64,000 bases of DNA from Thiorhodospira sibirica ATCC 700588 (GTDB taxonomy: Bacteria; Pseudomonadota; Gammaproteobacteria; Ectothiorhodospirales; Ectothiorhodospiraceae), in assembly GCF_000227725.2 (NCBI RefSeq), contig NZ_MU255056.1, forward strand, positions 925,043 through 989,042, read 5' to 3'. Every line of letters begins with the position of its first letter. Positions within the stretch are counted from its first letter, which is position 1. The translations under genes were made by a program, and so were the position numbers. This document shows positions 18,251 to 28,447 of this stretch, piece after piece. Below the pieces are notes generated by a model, which worked only from the letters and a program-made list of their open reading frames with translations, was not told where the DNA came from and searched no databases.

Positions 18251-19019
18251 AAAGCAATAAGTCGTTGAAGGCGTGATCAAACGCGTCGCTATGGGTCAAA
18301 AAGGGAATATGACCCGCCCCGGCTATGCGCCGGATCGCCAGGTGCGGGCTGTGTGCCTGCAAAAGATCTGCACTGGCGATGGGTACGAGGCGGTCATATT
18401 CGCCGAAAATCAGGCCCACCGGCATCGGCAGGTGGTGCAGGATAGCACGGGCGTCGCTGTGTGACAGCCAATGCAGGCCGATTTCCAGGATGGCCGGATC
18501 GGCGGGCGGGGTGTCAAGCTGTGCCCTAAGACGGCGCATCTGCGTGGCAGCATCGGCAATGCCGTGAAATTGCAAGGCGAGAAAACGCTTGAGGGTGAGG
18601 GCGTAGCCGTGTTGCAGATCGTTGGCAAAGGCCGCCAGGGCTTCTGGTTGCAGGGCACAGGGCCAATCCGGGCGAGTCACGAAGCAGGGGCTGGAGGCCA
18701 GCAGGATCAGGCGTTGTACGCTGCCAGGATGCTGTTGGGCAATGTGTAAGGCTACCAGCCCACCCATTGACCAGCCCACTACGGTGCCCGCCGGTGGCAG
18801 GCTGGGCGCAATGACGGCGGCAAGCTGGGAAAGTGTGGCCGGGCTGGGGTGGTGACGGTTCAGACCATAGCCGGGTAAATCCAGGGCACGGAGGTGATAG
18901 CGGTGTTTGAGGCGCTGGGCCAAGGGCGCAAAGATAGTGGCCTGCATACCCCAGCCGTGTAGCAGGGTCACTGGCGGACCGCGACCGCAGTCAATGGCAT
19001 ACTCAAGTGGATGATACAT
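18222..19019 (-). CDS. bioH: Pimeloyl-ACP methyl ester carboxylesterase BioH
   Basis: 265 residues. LLHGWGMQATIF opens the alpha/beta hydrolase fold. The triad is Ser in VGWSMGGLVAL, Asp in FGEYDRLVP and His in AGAGHIPFLTH. BioH removes the methyl ester that BioC adds, freeing pimeloyl-ACP for biotin ring assembly. It is first in a bioH-bioC-rnfD unit. A REPIN-like repeat and a forward-facing terminator lie in the 130-base gap upstream. Confidence 0.9.
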   Translation of the reverse strand: MYHPLEYAIDCGRGPPVTLLHGWGMQATIFAPLAQRLKHRYHLRALDLPGYGLNRHHPSPATLSQLAAVIAPSLPPAGTVVGWSMGGLVALHIAQQHPGSVQRLILLASSPCFVTRPDWPCALQPEALAAFANDLQHGYALTLKRFLALQFHGIADAATQMRRLRAQLDTPPADPAILEIGLHWLSHSDARAILHHLPMPVGLIFGEYDRLVPIASADLLQAHSPHLAIRRIAGAGHIPFLTHSDAFDHAFNDLLLYDPKPLPSG

Positions 19020-19042
19020 GGGATAGATTCAGAAAGCGCCTT

Positions 19043-19098
19043 GTGACGGCAGCTTCTCGCCGTCGCTTTTTTCAGTGGCATCAAGATGATGCCGCTAC
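19043..19098 (+). repeat. REPIN-like composite (copy A) with intrinsic-terminator half
   Basis: Hairpin 1 (GTGACGGC...GCCGTCGC, 8-base stem) is followed by six T residues. Hairpin 2 follows (arms GGCATCA/TGATGCC, loop AGA) and ends in CTAC, the inverse of a GTAG head. Related composites are near 26702, 42446, 46101 and 59289. The T-tract faces right, opposite to both flanking genes. Confidence 0.65.
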
Positions 19099-19107
19099 GT
19101 GAAGCGG

Positions 19108-19141
19108 CTTGCCAGCCCGGTAAAAGTGTCAGGCTGGCAAG
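19108..19141 (-). terminator. Stem-loop downstream of fba
   Basis: CTTGCCAGCC and GGCTGGCAAG form a perfect 10-base stem around a 14-base loop, 12 bases beyond the fba stop. There is no T-tract, so it may be a transcript 3'-end stabiliser or a weak terminator. Confidence 0.5.
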
Positions 19142-19153
19142 GATGGCGCGTAC

Positions 19154-20218
19154 TTAGTTAATGCGGGGGTCTAGCTCGCCGCTTTTGTAGCGGGCGGCCA
19201 TATCGTCAAGTGAGACGGGTTTGATCTTGGAAGCCATGCCGGCACAGCCGAAGGCTTCGTAGCGCGCCTTGCAGATGTCTTTCATGGCAGCCGTGGAAGC
19301 CTTGAGGAATTTGCGCGGGTCAAATTCTTTGGGCTGTTCTGCCAGGATTTTGCGAATCGCCCCGGTGGAGGCTAGGCGCAGGTCGGTGTCGATGTTGACC
19401 TTGCGCACCCCGTGTTTGATGCCTTCCTGGATTTCTTCCACTGGTACGCCATAGGTCTCGCCCATATCGCCACCATATTTATTGATGATCTCCAACCATT
19501 CCTGCGGCACCGAGGACGAGCCGTGCATTACCAGGTGGGTGTTGGGGATGCGCGCATGAATCGCCTTGATGCGCTCAATGGCGAGGATGTCGCCGGTGGG
19601 CGGGCGGGTGAATTTATAGGCGCCGTGACTGGTGCCAATGGCAATCGCCAGAGCATCTACGCCGGTTTGCTTGACAAAATCAGCGGCTTCGTCAGGGTCG
19701 GTGAGCAGCATGGAGTGATCCAGCACACCTTCGGCCCCGGAGCCATCTTCTTCTCCGGCCATGCCGGTTTCCAGACTGCCCAGGCAGCCCAGCTCGCCTT
19801 CCACCGACACGCCGATGGCATGAGACAATTGCGTGACCGTGCGGGTCACATCGACGTTGTATTCATAGGTGGAGGGGGTTTTCATATCCGCCATCAGTGA
19901 ACCGTCCATCATCACCGAGGTAAAGCCGGAGCGAATCGAGCTAAAGCACACCGCCGGTTCTGAGCCGTGATCCTGGTGCAGCACAATCGGGATATGCGGA
20001 TACATCTCCACGGCGGCCAGGATGTTGTGGCGCAGGAAGGGTTCGCCGGCGTATTTACGCGCCCCGGCAGAGGCCTGGATGATCACCGGGGCATCAACGG
20101 CATCGGCGGCCTGCATGATCGCGTGTACCTGTTCCATGTTGTTGGCATTAAAGGCGGGCATACCGTAGCCATGTTCAGCGGCGTGATCCAGTAGTTGTCT
20201 CAAGGAAATAAGGGCCAT
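19154..20218 (-). CDS. fba: Class II fructose-bisphosphate aldolase, Calvin-cycle type
   Basis: 354 residues. [10 protein letters not shown] carries zinc-binding His residues, SVMMDGS is a conserved class II block, and [11 protein letters not shown] and VMHGSSSVP bind phosphate. The length and the opening [15 protein letters not shown] resemble the CbbA-type enzymes of autotrophs. It joins or splits fructose and sedoheptulose bisphosphates. It is the last gene of the leftward tkt-gap-pgk-pyk-fba series, separated from pyk by a 100-base repeat. Confidence 0.94.
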   Translation of the reverse strand: MALISLRQLLDHAAEHGYGMPAFNANNMEQVHAIMQAADAVDAPVIIQASAGARKYAGEPFLRHNILAAVEMYPHIPIVLHQDHGSEPAVCFSSIRSGFTSVMMDGSLMADMKTPSTYEYNVDVTRTVTQLSHAIGVSVEGELGCLGSLETGMAGEEDGSGAEGVLDHSMLLTDPDEAADFVKQTGVDALAIAIGTSHGAYKFTRPPTGDILAIERIKAIHARIPNTHLVMHGSSSVPQEWLEIINKYGGDMGETYGVPVEEIQEGIKHGVRKVNIDTDLRLASTGAIRKILAEQPKEFDPRKFLKASTAAMKDICKARYEAFGCAGMASKIKPVSLDDMAARYKSGELDPRIN

Positions 20219-20278
20219 GCAAAAAACCTCCTGAATATATTGTTGTGATAACGACTAAGCAAAACGTACTATTTTTTA

Positions 20279-20381
20279 GAAAGACTCCCCTCCTTTTCAA
20301 GGAGGGGTGCCGCGTAGCGGCGGGATGGTTCTTGACCCCCTCCCCGCCTTCGGCGGGACTCCCCCTTAACAGGGGGAGAGT
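20279..20381. repeat. Intergenic inverted-repeat element, copy 1
   Basis: CTCCCCTCCTTTTCAAGGAG is an outer hairpin, followed by a CCGCGTAGCGGC loop and a second half ending ACTCCCCCTTAACAGGGGGA. Diverged copies lie at 21843-21955 and 23218-23270, so three successive gaps of the sugar-phosphate operon carry one. Similar CCCCTCC...TTAACAGGGGG elements occur in many proteobacterial genomes (from memory). Mobility and function are unknown. Confidence 0.7.
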
Positions 20382-20385
20382 ATTA

Positions 20386-21828
20386 TTACTGCTTGGCATT
20401 GATCAAATCACCGACACGGATGATTTTCATCGCGTTGGTGCCGCCCATCACCCCGTCCAGATCGCCTTTGGTGATGATCACCCGGTCATCATGCTCCACG
20501 ATGCCTTCACGCAGCAAAAACTCCACCACCTGGCGGTTATTTTCTGTGTGACAGGTGGGATCAGGTTCAAAGTGTACCGGATAAACCCCGCGATACAGGG
20601 TCAGACGGCGGCTGGTGCGGATATGCCGGGTCAGGGCATAAATCGGGATGCCGGAGCTGATCCGTGACATCCACAAAGGCGTTGAACCGGATTCGGTCAG
20701 GGCGGCAATGGCGGCGACATCCAGATGGTTGGCGGTATACATCGCCGCCATCGCAATGGCCTCATCAACGCGGTGAAAATAGCTGTCAATGCGATGCGTC
20801 GAAACCCGCGCAATGCGCTGGCGTTCAGCGGCCTCGCAGATGCGCCCCATGGCCGCAATGGCCTTGGCCGGATAGCGCCCGGTGGCGGTTTCACCGGAAA
20901 GCATCACCGCATCCGTGCCATCCAGGACCGCATTGGCTACGTCAAACACCTCAGCGCGCGTGGGGATGGGGTTTTGAATCATTGACTCCATCATCTGGGT
21001 GGCGGTGATGACCACGCGGTTTTGGGTGCGCGCCTTGTGGATCATCGCCTTTTGCACCCCCGGCAGCTCGGCATCGCCGATCTCTACCCCCAGATCACCT
21101 CGGGCAATCATGATGGCATCGGAGGCTTCCAGGATTTCATCAATCGCCGTAACCGCCTCGCTGCGTTCGATCTTGGCGCAGATGCGCCCCTGTCCGCCCG
21201 CTTCCTGCAGCAGGCGGCGCGCCAGATGCACATCCTCGGCACAGCGAGGAAAGGACAGCGCCAGATAATCCACATCCAGCGCCGCCGCCAGCCGGATATC
21301 CTCGCGGTCTTTGTCAGAAACAGCCGCCGCTGACAGCCCGCCACCCTGACGATTGATGCCCTTGCTGTTAGAGAGTACCCCGCCGACCACCACGCGGCTG
21401 TGAATCCGCGTGCCGTCGATGCGTTCGACCTCAAACACCAGGCGGCCATCATCCAGCAGCAGGATATCGCCAGGGCTGACATCACGCGGCAAATCCGCAT
21501 AGGTCAGCCCCACACCTTCACGGTTGCCAGCCTCTTTGGGCAGTTGTGCGTCAAAGAAAAAGGCATCGCCTTCATTAAGCTCCACCGCGCCTTGTTCAAA
21601 GCGGGCAATGCGGATTTTAGGGCCTTGCAGATCGCCCAACACCCCAACGCAGCGGCCTATTTGAATCGACAGCTCGCGAACCATCTGCACCCGCTTGCGG
21701 TGATCGTCGGCATGACCGTGGGAAAAGTTGATCCGCGCCACATCCAGCCCGGCCTCAATCAGGGCGCGCATGACCTTGGGGTCATCCGTGGCTGGCCCAA
21801 GGGTCGCCACGATTTTGGTTCGTCTCAT
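20386..21828 (-). CDS. pyk: Pyruvate kinase
   Basis: 480 residues. RRTKIVATLGPATDDP and ARINFSHG open the TIM barrel. CAKIERSEAV holds the catalytic Lys. IMIARGDLGVEIG is the PROSITE-type signature, and ATQMMESMI and DAVMLSGETATGRYP follow. It converts phosphoenolpyruvate and ADP to pyruvate and ATP. It lies between pgk and fba with repeat elements in both gaps, a known arrangement in cbb-type clusters of autotrophic proteobacteria. Confidence 0.95.
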   Translation of the reverse strand: MRRTKIVATLGPATDDPKVMRALIEAGLDVARINFSHGHADDHRKRVQMVRELSIQIGRCVGVLGDLQGPKIRIARFEQGAVELNEGDAFFFDAQLPKEAGNREGVGLTYADLPRDVSPGDILLLDDGRLVFEVERIDGTRIHSRVVVGGVLSNSKGINRQGGGLSAAAVSDKDREDIRLAAALDVDYLALSFPRCAEDVHLARRLLQEAGGQGRICAKIERSEAVTAIDEILEASDAIMIARGDLGVEIGDAELPGVQKAMIHKARTQNRVVITATQMMESMIQNPIPTRAEVFDVANAVLDGTDAVMLSGETATGRYPAKAIAAMGRICEAAERQRIARVSTHRIDSYFHRVDEAIAMAAMYTANHLDVAAIAALTESGSTPLWMSRISSGIPIYALTRHIRTSRRLTLYRGVYPVHFEPDPTCHTENNRQVVEFLLREGIVEHDDRVIITKGDLDGVMGGTNAMKIIRVGDLINAKQ

Positions 21829-21842
21829 TGGTCATTTCTCTC

Positions 21843-21955
21843 AAAGACTCCCCTCCTTGATTCACGGAGAGGTGCCCCGTAGGGGCGGGGTGGTTGCTTT
21901 AAAAACCTAGGCCCCTCCACGCCTGCAGCGGGCCTCCCCCTTAACAGGGGGAGCG
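21843..21955. repeat. Intergenic inverted-repeat element, copy 2
   Basis: It starts GACTCCCCTCCTTGATTCAC, has a CCCCGTAGGGGCGGGG inner hairpin and ends with CCTCCCCCTTAACAGGGGGA. It aligns along its length with copy 1 but has diverged in both stems. It fills the pgk-pyk gap. Confidence 0.7.
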
Positions 21956-21972
21956 TTTTCGTGCGCTGGGGT

Positions 21973-23151
21973 TCAGGTTTTAGCGCGTTCTTCCAGAATC
22001 GCCACGGCGGGCAGTTTTTTGCCTTCCAGAAATTCCAGAAAGGCCCCGCCGCCGGTGGAGATATAGGAAATGCGCTCGGCCAGCCCATATTGGTCAATGG
22101 CCGCCAGGGTATCGCCGCCACCGGCAATGGAAAAAGCCTCGCTGGCAGCAATGGCTTCCCCGAGCGCCTGGGTACCGCTAGCAAACTGGGCAAATTCAAA
22201 CACCCCGACCGGGCCGTTCCAGACAATGGTCCCGGCCTTTTGCAGCAACTGTGCATAGGTCGCCTCGGTCTGCGGACCGACATCGAAAATCATATCCTCG
22301 GCGCTGACCTCGCTGACCGTTTTCGTGGTAGCCGGGGTGCTGGCCGAAAATTCACTACCCACACGCACATCCACCGGTACCGGAATCACGCCATCTTTGG
22401 CCTGAGCAGCTTCCATCAGGCGTTTGGCCTCGGGGATGAGGTCATGTTCACACAAGGATTTGCCCACGGGATGGCCCTGGGCGGCGATGAAGGTATTGGC
22501 AATCCCGCCACCGACAATGAGCTGATCTACCACCTTGGACAAAGATTCCAGCACGGTTAGCTTGGTGGACACCTTGGAGCCACCCACAATGGCCACCAGG
22601 GGCCGCTTGGGATTATCTAGGGCCTTGCCCAGCGCTTCCAGTTCTGCCGCCAGCAAAGGCCCGGCGCAGGCGATGGTGGCAAACTTGGCCACGCCGTGGG
22701 TTGATGCCTGTGCCCGATGGGCGGTGCCAAAGGCATCCATCACATAAATATCACACAAGGCAGCATATTGCCGGGACAAGGCATCGTCGTTTTTGCCCTC
22801 ACCGGGATTAAAACGCACGTTTTCCAACAACACCACCTCACCGGCGGCCATGTCTACGCCGTTGAGATAATCAGCCACCAGGCGTACCGGCTGACCGAGC
22901 AACTGCCCCAGATGCGCAGCCACCGGCGCCAGTGAATCCTCTGGCGAAAAAACGCCCTCCTTGGGGCGTCCTAAATGCGACATCAGCATCACCTTCGCAC
23001 CCGCCTGCAGGGCATGCTGAATGGTCGGCAGACTGGCACGAATGCGGGCATCGGAGGTGACCTGGCCATCTTTGACCGGGACGTTGAGATCTTCACGGAT
23101 TAACACCCGTTGATCCTTTAGATCAAGATCAATCATCTTGATAACGGACAT
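21973..23151 (-). CDS. pgk: Phosphoglycerate kinase
   Basis: 392 residues from ATG at 23151, chosen because AGGA lies eight bases upstream; five extra codons are open before it. [42 protein letters not shown] and [12 protein letters not shown] are the usual substrate- and nucleotide-binding blocks. It interconverts 3-phosphoglycerate and 1,3-bisphosphoglycerate, in the Calvin cycle and glycolysis. It lies between gap and pyk. Confidence 0.96.
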   Translation of the reverse strand: MSVIKMIDLDLKDQRVLIREDLNVPVKDGQVTSDARIRASLPTIQHALQAGAKVMLMSHLGRPKEGVFSPEDSLAPVAAHLGQLLGQPVRLVADYLNGVDMAAGEVVLLENVRFNPGEGKNDDALSRQYAALCDIYVMDAFGTAHRAQASTHGVAKFATIACAGPLLAAELEALGKALDNPKRPLVAIVGGSKVSTKLTVLESLSKVVDQLIVGGGIANTFIAAQGHPVGKSLCEHDLIPEAKRLMEAAQAKDGVIPVPVDVRVGSEFSASTPATTKTVSEVSAEDMIFDVGPQTEATYAQLLQKAGTIVWNGPVGVFEFAQFASGTQALGEAIAASEAFSIAGGGDTLAAIDQYGLAERISYISTGGGAFLEFLEGKKLPAVAILEERAKT

Positions 23152-23217
23152 AGCAAGAGTCCTCAAATAAGCTAAATCATTGGCCTGTGGCGAGCCTTCA
23201 GTGCGGCAGCCGCTAAA

Positions 23218-23270
23218 AAAGACACCCCTCCCTAAATCAGGAGGGGTGCCTGCCCCGTCGGGGGCGGGGA
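23218..23270. repeat. Intergenic inverted-repeat element, copy 3 (half)
   Basis: ACACCCCTCC...GGAGGGGTG is followed by a CCCCGTCGGGGGCGGGG hairpin. It matches the first half of copies 1 and 2 and lacks the TTAACAGGGGG half. It sits right after the gap stop codon, where the first hairpin could act in 3'-end formation. Confidence 0.65.
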
Positions 23271-23276
23271 TGCAGC

Positions 23277-24290
23277 TTACTTGGCGTTGATCAATGCCAG
23301 GGTGGTATCCAGCATCCGGTTGCTAAAACCCCATTCATTGTCATACCAGGCCAGCACTTTGACCAGCTTGCCGTTCATGACCTTGGTCAGTGAGGCGTCG
23401 TAGGTCGAGGAGGCCGGATCGTGATTGAAGTCCATGGACACCAGCGGCGCATTGGAGAAATTCAGAATGCCTTTGAGTTCATTTTCCGAGGCCGCCTTGA
23501 GGATGGCGTCGATCTCGTCTTTGCTGGTGGGGCGGGCGGCCTCAAAGGTCAGATCCACCACCGAGACATTGATGGTGGGTACGCGCATGGCAAAGCCATC
23601 CAGCTTGCCGTTGAGTTCCGGCATGACCAGGCCCACCGCAGCAGCGGCGCCGGTCTTGGTGGGGATCATGGACTGCGTGGCCGAACGGGCGCGGCGCAGA
23701 TCAGTGTGATACACGTCGGTGAGCACCTGATCGTTGGTATAGCTGTGTACGGTGGTCATCAGGCCGCCAACAATGCCGATTTTTTCCTGCAGCGGCTTGA
23801 CCAGCGGGGCCAGGCAGTTGGTGGTGCAGGAGGCATTGGAGATCACCGTGTCGCTGGCCTTGAGAATCTGATGATTCACGCCATAGACAACGGTGGCATC
23901 CACATCATTGCCGCCGGGAGCAGAAATCACCACCTTCTTGGCCCCGGCACGCAGATGCGCGCTGGCCTTTTCCTTGCTGGTGAAAAAACCGGTGCATTCA
24001 TGCACCACATCCACGCCCAATTCACCCCAAGGCAGTTGCGCAGGATCGCGCTGCGCCAGCACACGAATTTTGTCACCGTTGACAATCATGTAGTCGCCTT
24101 CGACACTGACCTCGCCGTTGAAACGGCCATGCACCGTGTCGTATTTAGTGAGATGGGCATTGGTTTCGGCGTTGCCCAGATCATTGATGGCAACGATCTG
24201 GATTTCATTGGTGCGGCCTGATTCATACAGCGCACGCAACACATTACGCCCGATGCGACCATACCCATTGATTGCGACTTTTACTGCCAT
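23277..24290 (-). CDS. gap: Glyceraldehyde-3-phosphate dehydrogenase
   Basis: 337 residues. [20 protein letters not shown] is the NAD(P)-binding motif and [14 protein letters not shown] holds the catalytic Cys. SWYDNEWG-like [13 protein letters not shown] completes the active site. It catalyses the reversible oxidative phosphorylation of glyceraldehyde 3-phosphate. A GGAG-like ribosome site precedes the ATG. It is second in the series that begins with tkt. Confidence 0.96.
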   Translation of the reverse strand: MAVKVAINGYGRIGRNVLRALYESGRTNEIQIVAINDLGNAETNAHLTKYDTVHGRFNGEVSVEGDYMIVNGDKIRVLAQRDPAQLPWGELGVDVVHECTGFFTSKEKASAHLRAGAKKVVISAPGGNDVDATVVYGVNHQILKASDTVISNASCTTNCLAPLVKPLQEKIGIVGGLMTTVHSYTNDQVLTDVYHTDLRRARSATQSMIPTKTGAAAAVGLVMPELNGKLDGFAMRVPTINVSVVDLTFEAARPTSKDEIDAILKAASENELKGILNFSNAPLVSMDFNHDPASSTYDASLTKVMNGKLVKVLAWYDNEWGFSNRMLDTTLALINAK

Positions 24291-24338
24291 AATGAACTAT
24301 CTCCTTGGGAGAACAATTTTAAATTAAGAGAAACGCGG

Positions 24339-24370
24339 CGGCCCAACGGCAGTATTGCCGCTTGGGGCCG
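24339..24370 (-). other. Stem-loop between tkt and gap
   Basis: Two stacked stems (CGGCCCAA with TTGGGGCCG, one bulge, then CGGCA with TGCCG) form a long hairpin just after the tkt stop. There is no run of T. It may separate or stabilise the tkt and gap parts of the message. Confidence 0.5.
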
Positions 24371-24388
24371 TGGTATCAGAAGCGGCGC

Positions 24389-26389
24389 CTAACGCCCCAG
24401 GGTGGCCAGTACCGCCTTGGCGACGTTGTCGGCATTAAAGCCAAACAGCTGCATCAGGGTATCACCGGGGGCAGATTCACCAAAGCGGTCAATCCCCACC
24501 ACGCGCCCATCCAGCCCGGTGTATTTCAGCCAGCCGATGCTCACGCCCGCCTCGACCGCCACCCGCGCCCGCACACTGGCCGGCAGAACGGCTTCGCGAT
24601 AGGCCGCATCCTGGGCATCAAAGACATCGGTGCTGGGCATGGATACCACGCGCACCTGCACCCCTTGGGCCTCAAGGCTTTGGGCGGCCTGCATGGCCAG
24701 CATCACCTCTGAACCGGTGGCTATGATAATGGCATCGGGGGTTTTTGGGGTATCACGCAACACATATCCGCCACGCGCAATGTCGGCGATCTGCGCTGGA
24801 CTGCGCGCTTGGTGTGCCAGTCCCTGACGTGACAAAATCAAGGCGCTGGGGCCATTGTGCCGCTCAATCGCGGCTTTCCAGGCCACGGCGGTTTCCACCG
24901 CATCACAGGGCCGCCACAGCGACATATTGGGGATCAGGCGCAGGCTGGTGACCTGTTCAATGGGCTGATGCGTGGGGCCATCTTCGCCCAGACCGATGGA
25001 GTCATGGGTGAGCACATAAATCGCCCGCTGCTTCATCAATGCCGCCATGCGCAGGCCATTGCGCGCATAATCCGAGAAAATCAGGAAGGTGCCGCCATAG
25101 GGAATAAAACCGCCATGCAGAGACAAGCCGTTCATGATGGCGGCCATACCAAACTCACGCACGCCATAATAGATATAGTTGCCGCTGGCGTCTTCTTTGC
25201 TGCAACCCTTGGCCCCTTTCCATAAGGTGAGATTGGAGCCCGCCAGGTCAGCAGAACCGCCCAATAGCTCCGGTAAGTGCGGGGCATAGCCGTCGATGGC
25301 ATTTTGCGAGGCCTTGCGCGAGGCAATTTTTTCGCCCTTGCTGTCTGTTTGCTCAATAAAGGCACCGGCTTTTTGCAGCCAGTCCTTGGGCAGATCGCCA
25401 TTGATCCGGCGGCTGAATTCTGCGGCCAACTCAGGATGTGCGGCCTGATATTTGGCAAAATTCGCCTGCCAGGTGCTCTCTGCCGCTTCGCCCCGCTTGC
25501 GCGCATCCCACGGGGCGCGGATTTCTTGGGGAATCTCAAAGGGCGGATGCGGCCAGTTGATGGTTTGACGCACCAAGGCGATTTCCTCAGCCCCCAGCGG
25601 CGCACCGTGGCATTCCTCTTTGCCCTGCTTATTGGGCGAACCCCAGCCAATAATGGTCTTGCAGCAGATCAGGGTCGGACGATCGCTGACACTGCGGGCG
25701 GTGTCAATGGCCTGCTTGATCGCCTGGGCATCGTGTCCATCCACCCCGGGAACCACATGCCAGCCATAGGCCTCAAAGCGCTTCGGGGTGTCATCGGTAA
25801 ACCAGCCATGCACCTCACCGTCAATGGAGATGCCATTATCATCATAAAAGGCAATCAGCTTGCCCAGCCCCAAGGTCCCGGCCAGTGAGCAGGCCTCATG
25901 GGAGATCCCTTCCATCAGGCAGCCATCGCCCAAAAAGACATAGGTGTAGTGATCAACGATGGTGTGTCCGGGGCGATTGAACTGAGCACCGAGAATCTTT
26001 TCCGCCAGGGCCATGCCCACGGCATTGGTGATGCCCTGACCCAGCGGACCGGTGGTGGTCTCAACCCCTGGGGTGTAGCCATATTCAGGATGGCCGGGGG
26101 TTTTGGAGTGCAGCTGGCGGAATTTTTTCAGCTCATCCATGGGCAACTCATAGCCGGACAGATGCAGCAGGGCATATACCAGCATGGAGCCATGACCGTT
26201 GGACATCACAAAGCGGTCACGATCCGCCCAGGTGGGATTGCTCGGATTATGTTTGAGGTAGTCGTTCCATAAGACCTCGGCGATATCAGCCATCCCCATC
26301 GGCGCACCGGGGTGTCCTGAATTGGCTTGTTGCACCGCGTCCATGGCAAGGGCGCGCACCGCGTTGGCTATTTCTCTACGGGAAGGCAT
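24389..26389 (-). CDS. tkt: Transketolase
   Basis: 666 residues, full length. [20 protein letters not shown] with the following DDN is the thiamine-diphosphate motif. [19 protein letters not shown] and LSRQGLAHQ are conserved further on. Transketolase shuttles two-carbon units in the Calvin cycle and pentose phosphate pathway. It is the first gene of the leftward series, with GGAGAA ten bases before the ATG and a good promoter upstream. Confidence 0.96.
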   Translation of the reverse strand: MPSRREIANAVRALAMDAVQQANSGHPGAPMGMADIAEVLWNDYLKHNPSNPTWADRDRFVMSNGHGSMLVYALLHLSGYELPMDELKKFRQLHSKTPGHPEYGYTPGVETTTGPLGQGITNAVGMALAEKILGAQFNRPGHTIVDHYTYVFLGDGCLMEGISHEACSLAGTLGLGKLIAFYDDNGISIDGEVHGWFTDDTPKRFEAYGWHVVPGVDGHDAQAIKQAIDTARSVSDRPTLICCKTIIGWGSPNKQGKEECHGAPLGAEEIALVRQTINWPHPPFEIPQEIRAPWDARKRGEAAESTWQANFAKYQAAHPELAAEFSRRINGDLPKDWLQKAGAFIEQTDSKGEKIASRKASQNAIDGYAPHLPELLGGSADLAGSNLTLWKGAKGCSKEDASGNYIYYGVREFGMAAIMNGLSLHGGFIPYGGTFLIFSDYARNGLRMAALMKQRAIYVLTHDSIGLGEDGPTHQPIEQVTSLRLIPNMSLWRPCDAVETAVAWKAAIERHNGPSALILSRQGLAHQARSPAQIADIARGGYVLRDTPKTPDAIIIATGSEVMLAMQAAQSLEAQGVQVRVVSMPSTDVFDAQDAAYREAVLPASVRARVAVEAGVSIGWLKYTGLDGRVVGIDRFGESAPGDTLMQLFGFNADNVAKAVLATLGR

Positions 26390-26442
26390 GTAATGGATTC
26401 TCCTGTTGTATACGTTGTTTTGGGATGGCGAGACCCCCCAAG

Positions 26443-26471
26443 ATTATAGTGTGTTGTCGCGCTGCTGTGAC
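26443..26471 (-). promoter_or_regulatory. Sigma-70 promoter for the tkt operon
   Basis: On the reverse strand GTCACA (26471-26466) is followed after 17 bases by a perfect TATAAT (26448-26443), about 50 bases before the tkt start. A small palindrome, ACAACGTATACAAC, lies between promoter and gene and could be a regulator site. Confidence 0.7.
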
Positions 26472-26701
26472 ATGCGCCGGGACTTAAGCTACCGCGACCT
26501 GCCTGTTTGCATTGGCAAAGGAGGCCCCGGCGCAATGTGTCTGCCCCCACAGGGCAGGCGTCTCTCGCTCAAGCATGGCCAGAAAACCCCGAGGAGATAC
26601 ACACTTTATTTTATATTTTTATAACTTTCTAATAGTAAAGCGAGGCATTTTTAGCAGAACTGGCGCAATATCTCAACCAGTGCTTGCATTTTCTGTGCTA
26701 T

Positions 26702-26754
26702 GTAGCGGCATCATCCTGATGCCGCTTGAAAACATGCGGCACCTGGAAGCCGCC
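26702..26754 (-). repeat. REPIN-like composite (copy C)
   Basis: A perfect 24-base REP stands at 26702-26725: GTAG head, then CGGCATCA, loop TCC and TGATGCCGC. After an AAAA-containing spacer a second hairpin has arms GCGGC and GCCGC. Read on the reverse strand it has the same order as the other composites. It lies in the tkt-ccmI divergent gap (26390-26831), where I see no gene. Confidence 0.7.
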
Positions 26755-26831
26755 GCCACAAGGCTTGCGCCTGTAGTACAATCTTTTCCCTTCTCCCCGC
26801 GCTGGCTTGGGGATTTTTTGCGGAGGTTTTG

Positions 26832-27701
26832 ATGATTTTTTTCTGGTTTATTGGCGTGATGCTGGTACTTGCAGCCCTGGCGTTTATCCTGCTTCCCCTG
26901 TTACGCCCTGCACGACACACCGCGACCCGCCCGGCGCTGCCGCAAACAGGGCTGGCCATCTATCAAACCCAGCTGGCCGAGCTGGAGCGTGACCGCAAGG
27001 CCGATCTGATTTCCGAGGCGCACTACCAAAGCGCCAAAGTCGACCTGCAGCGCAATCTGCTCGAAATCAGCGCCCACGAAAGCCAGGCCGCCGCTGTCAT
27101 GGCGCAGCCGGTAACATCCTGGCGCCTGCCTGCAAGCGTGATCTCAGGGCTGCTGGTACCGATACTGGCGCTGTGGTTGTATGCCTCACTGGGGACGGCG
27201 GCGATTATCAGTGGTGGCACTGGGCAAAGCAGTATGCATGAACTGGAAGCGGTTATCGCCAATTTATATGCCCGTCTGGAAGCAGCCCCTGAGAATCCGG
27301 CCGGTTGGGCAATGCTGGCACGCTCCTATCAGGTCATTGGGCGAGACGGTCAAGCCATTGCCGCTTATGAACGCGCCTTGCAACACGGTGGCGAGGCCAG
27401 TGCAGATTTATTGCTGGAATATGCCGATCTGATGGGCGCCACCCGCCCTGAAGGCTTAAGCGGTCAGTCCATGCGCCTGATTGAACAAGCCCTGGCACTG
27501 GAGCCGCGCCACCCCAAAGGCCTTTGGCTGGCGGGTAGCGGGTATTTTTACGAAGGGGATTATGCCACAGCACTCACCTACTGGGAGCCGCTGCTTGAGC
27601 TTTTGCCGCCCACCTCCGAAGAGGCGCGGATGATGCGCGCCAATCTGGACGATCTGCGCACCCGCATACAATCGGCCTCTGAAGCCACCCCGGCAGAGTA
27701 A
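26832..27701 (+). CDS. ccmI: Cytochrome c-type biogenesis protein CcmI
   Basis: 289 residues. An N-terminal membrane helix is followed by LAIYQTQLAELERDRKADLI, the coiled-coil region typical of CcmI. A second helix lies near residues 98-120. The C-terminus has TPR-like repeats (PAGWAMLARSYQVIGRDGQA). CcmI presents apocytochrome c to the heme ligation machinery. ATG at 26832 has GGAGG five bases upstream; the TTG just before it is less likely. Other ccm genes are not in the window. Confidence 0.88.
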   Translation: MIFFWFIGVMLVLAALAFILLPLLRPARHTATRPALPQTGLAIYQTQLAELERDRKADLISEAHYQSAKVDLQRNLLEISAHESQAAAVMAQPVTSWRLPASVISGLLVPILALWLYASLGTAAIISGGTGQSSMHELEAVIANLYARLEAAPENPAGWAMLARSYQVIGRDGQAIAAYERALQHGGEASADLLLEYADLMGATRPEGLSGQSMRLIEQALALEPRHPKGLWLAGSGYFYEGDYATALTYWEPLLELLPPTSEEARMMRANLDDLRTRIQSASEATPAE

Positions 27702-27713
27702 GCATTAGCCCAC

Positions 27714-27754
27714 AAAAAAGCCCGCAGACCGTGTATATATTCGGACTGCGGGCT
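27714..27754 (-). terminator. Intrinsic terminator of the PA3496-like gene
   Basis: On the reverse strand AGCCCGCAG and CTGCGGGCT form a nine-base stem, followed by six T. It lies 30 bases after the stop of the gene at 27786-27977. In the other direction the stem lacks a T-tract but could still slow ccmI transcription. Confidence 0.8.
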
Positions 27755-27785
27755 CATGGAACCGGCGCTGGTTTAACGCCATCCA

Positions 27786-27977
27786 CTACCAATCAAGATC
27801 ATTGAGTGAACTGGCATTCTCATCGAAGGTATCTTCAAGCTGGCGTTTGAGGGCCTTGCGCTCCAGATAGAGCTCCAGGGAGCGGCGGGCATCGCGCCGT
27901 TGATTGATGGATGTGTCCTGCTTCCATTCAAAATTCTCCTCATCTTCATATATCAGGCTATCTGCAGCCCTTGCCAT
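27786..27977 (-). CDS. PA3496-family small putative envelope protein
   Basis: 63 residues, highly charged, with no signal peptide or membrane helix: NQRRDARRSLELYLERKALK and a terminal acidic stretch. This Arg-rich helix with an acidic tail matches the small PA3496-like family, named for a Pseudomonas gene linked to envelope integrity; the mechanism is unknown. ATG at 27977 has GAGGTG five bases upstream. Longer starts in this frame lack support. A clear terminator follows. Confidence 0.7.
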   Translation of the reverse strand: MARAADSLIYEDEENFEWKQDTSINQRRDARRSLELYLERKALKRQLEDTFDENASSLNDLDW

Positions 27978-28046
27978 GGTGTCACCTCGTGGATACATCA
28001 CAACTACACAGTGGAATGGATTAACCCCGCACAGCCTTTGCGTTAA

Positions 28047-28262
28047 GCGCTGCTGCAAATCCTGCGCGGCGGTGAAAACATTAAGGTCTTGATCCCCAAG
28101 GCGGCGCATCTTGCAGACAATGGGGTTTATTTTTTATGGAACTCTAGCTTCCCAAGTGAGCTTTGGGGCTTTGACCGCAGTGCGGCGCGTGCGTTGCAAA
28201 ACCTGGAAGAGACTTTGCGCACCAGCACGATGCGCATCACCACCGCAAAAACCAAGGCTTAA
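28047..28262 (+). pseudogene. Open frame without a start codon, possible gene remnant
   Basis: A 71-codon frame begins directly after an in-frame TAA (28044) and ends at TAA 28260. It reads ENIKVLIPKAAHLADNG, then WNSSFPSELWGFDRSAARA. It has no ATG or GTG near its start (a TTG is available at residue 18), and no ribosome site. It looks like the 3' end of a lost gene, but I do not recognise the family. Confidence 0.3.
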
Positions 28263-28447
28263 AGAAGCGTAAAGCGTAAACAATGCTATATACATTGCTT
28301 TAAAAAAACTGCAACAAAAATTTTCAGCCAGCGCGTAGATTCAAGCTGACGTGATCTATGCCAAATGGCGGCGGATTTTCCCAGGACAAGGCCTTGAGGA
28401 TATGCCACACTTAGGCAAACGCACACGCTTTTTGGAGTCTTTAAATC

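Noticed and set aside
26490-26600. Riboswitch or 6S-like RNA upstream of tkt/ccmI
   Set aside because: A small CTGCCC/GGGCAG hairpin exists, but no conserved riboswitch or 6S core could be matched by eye.
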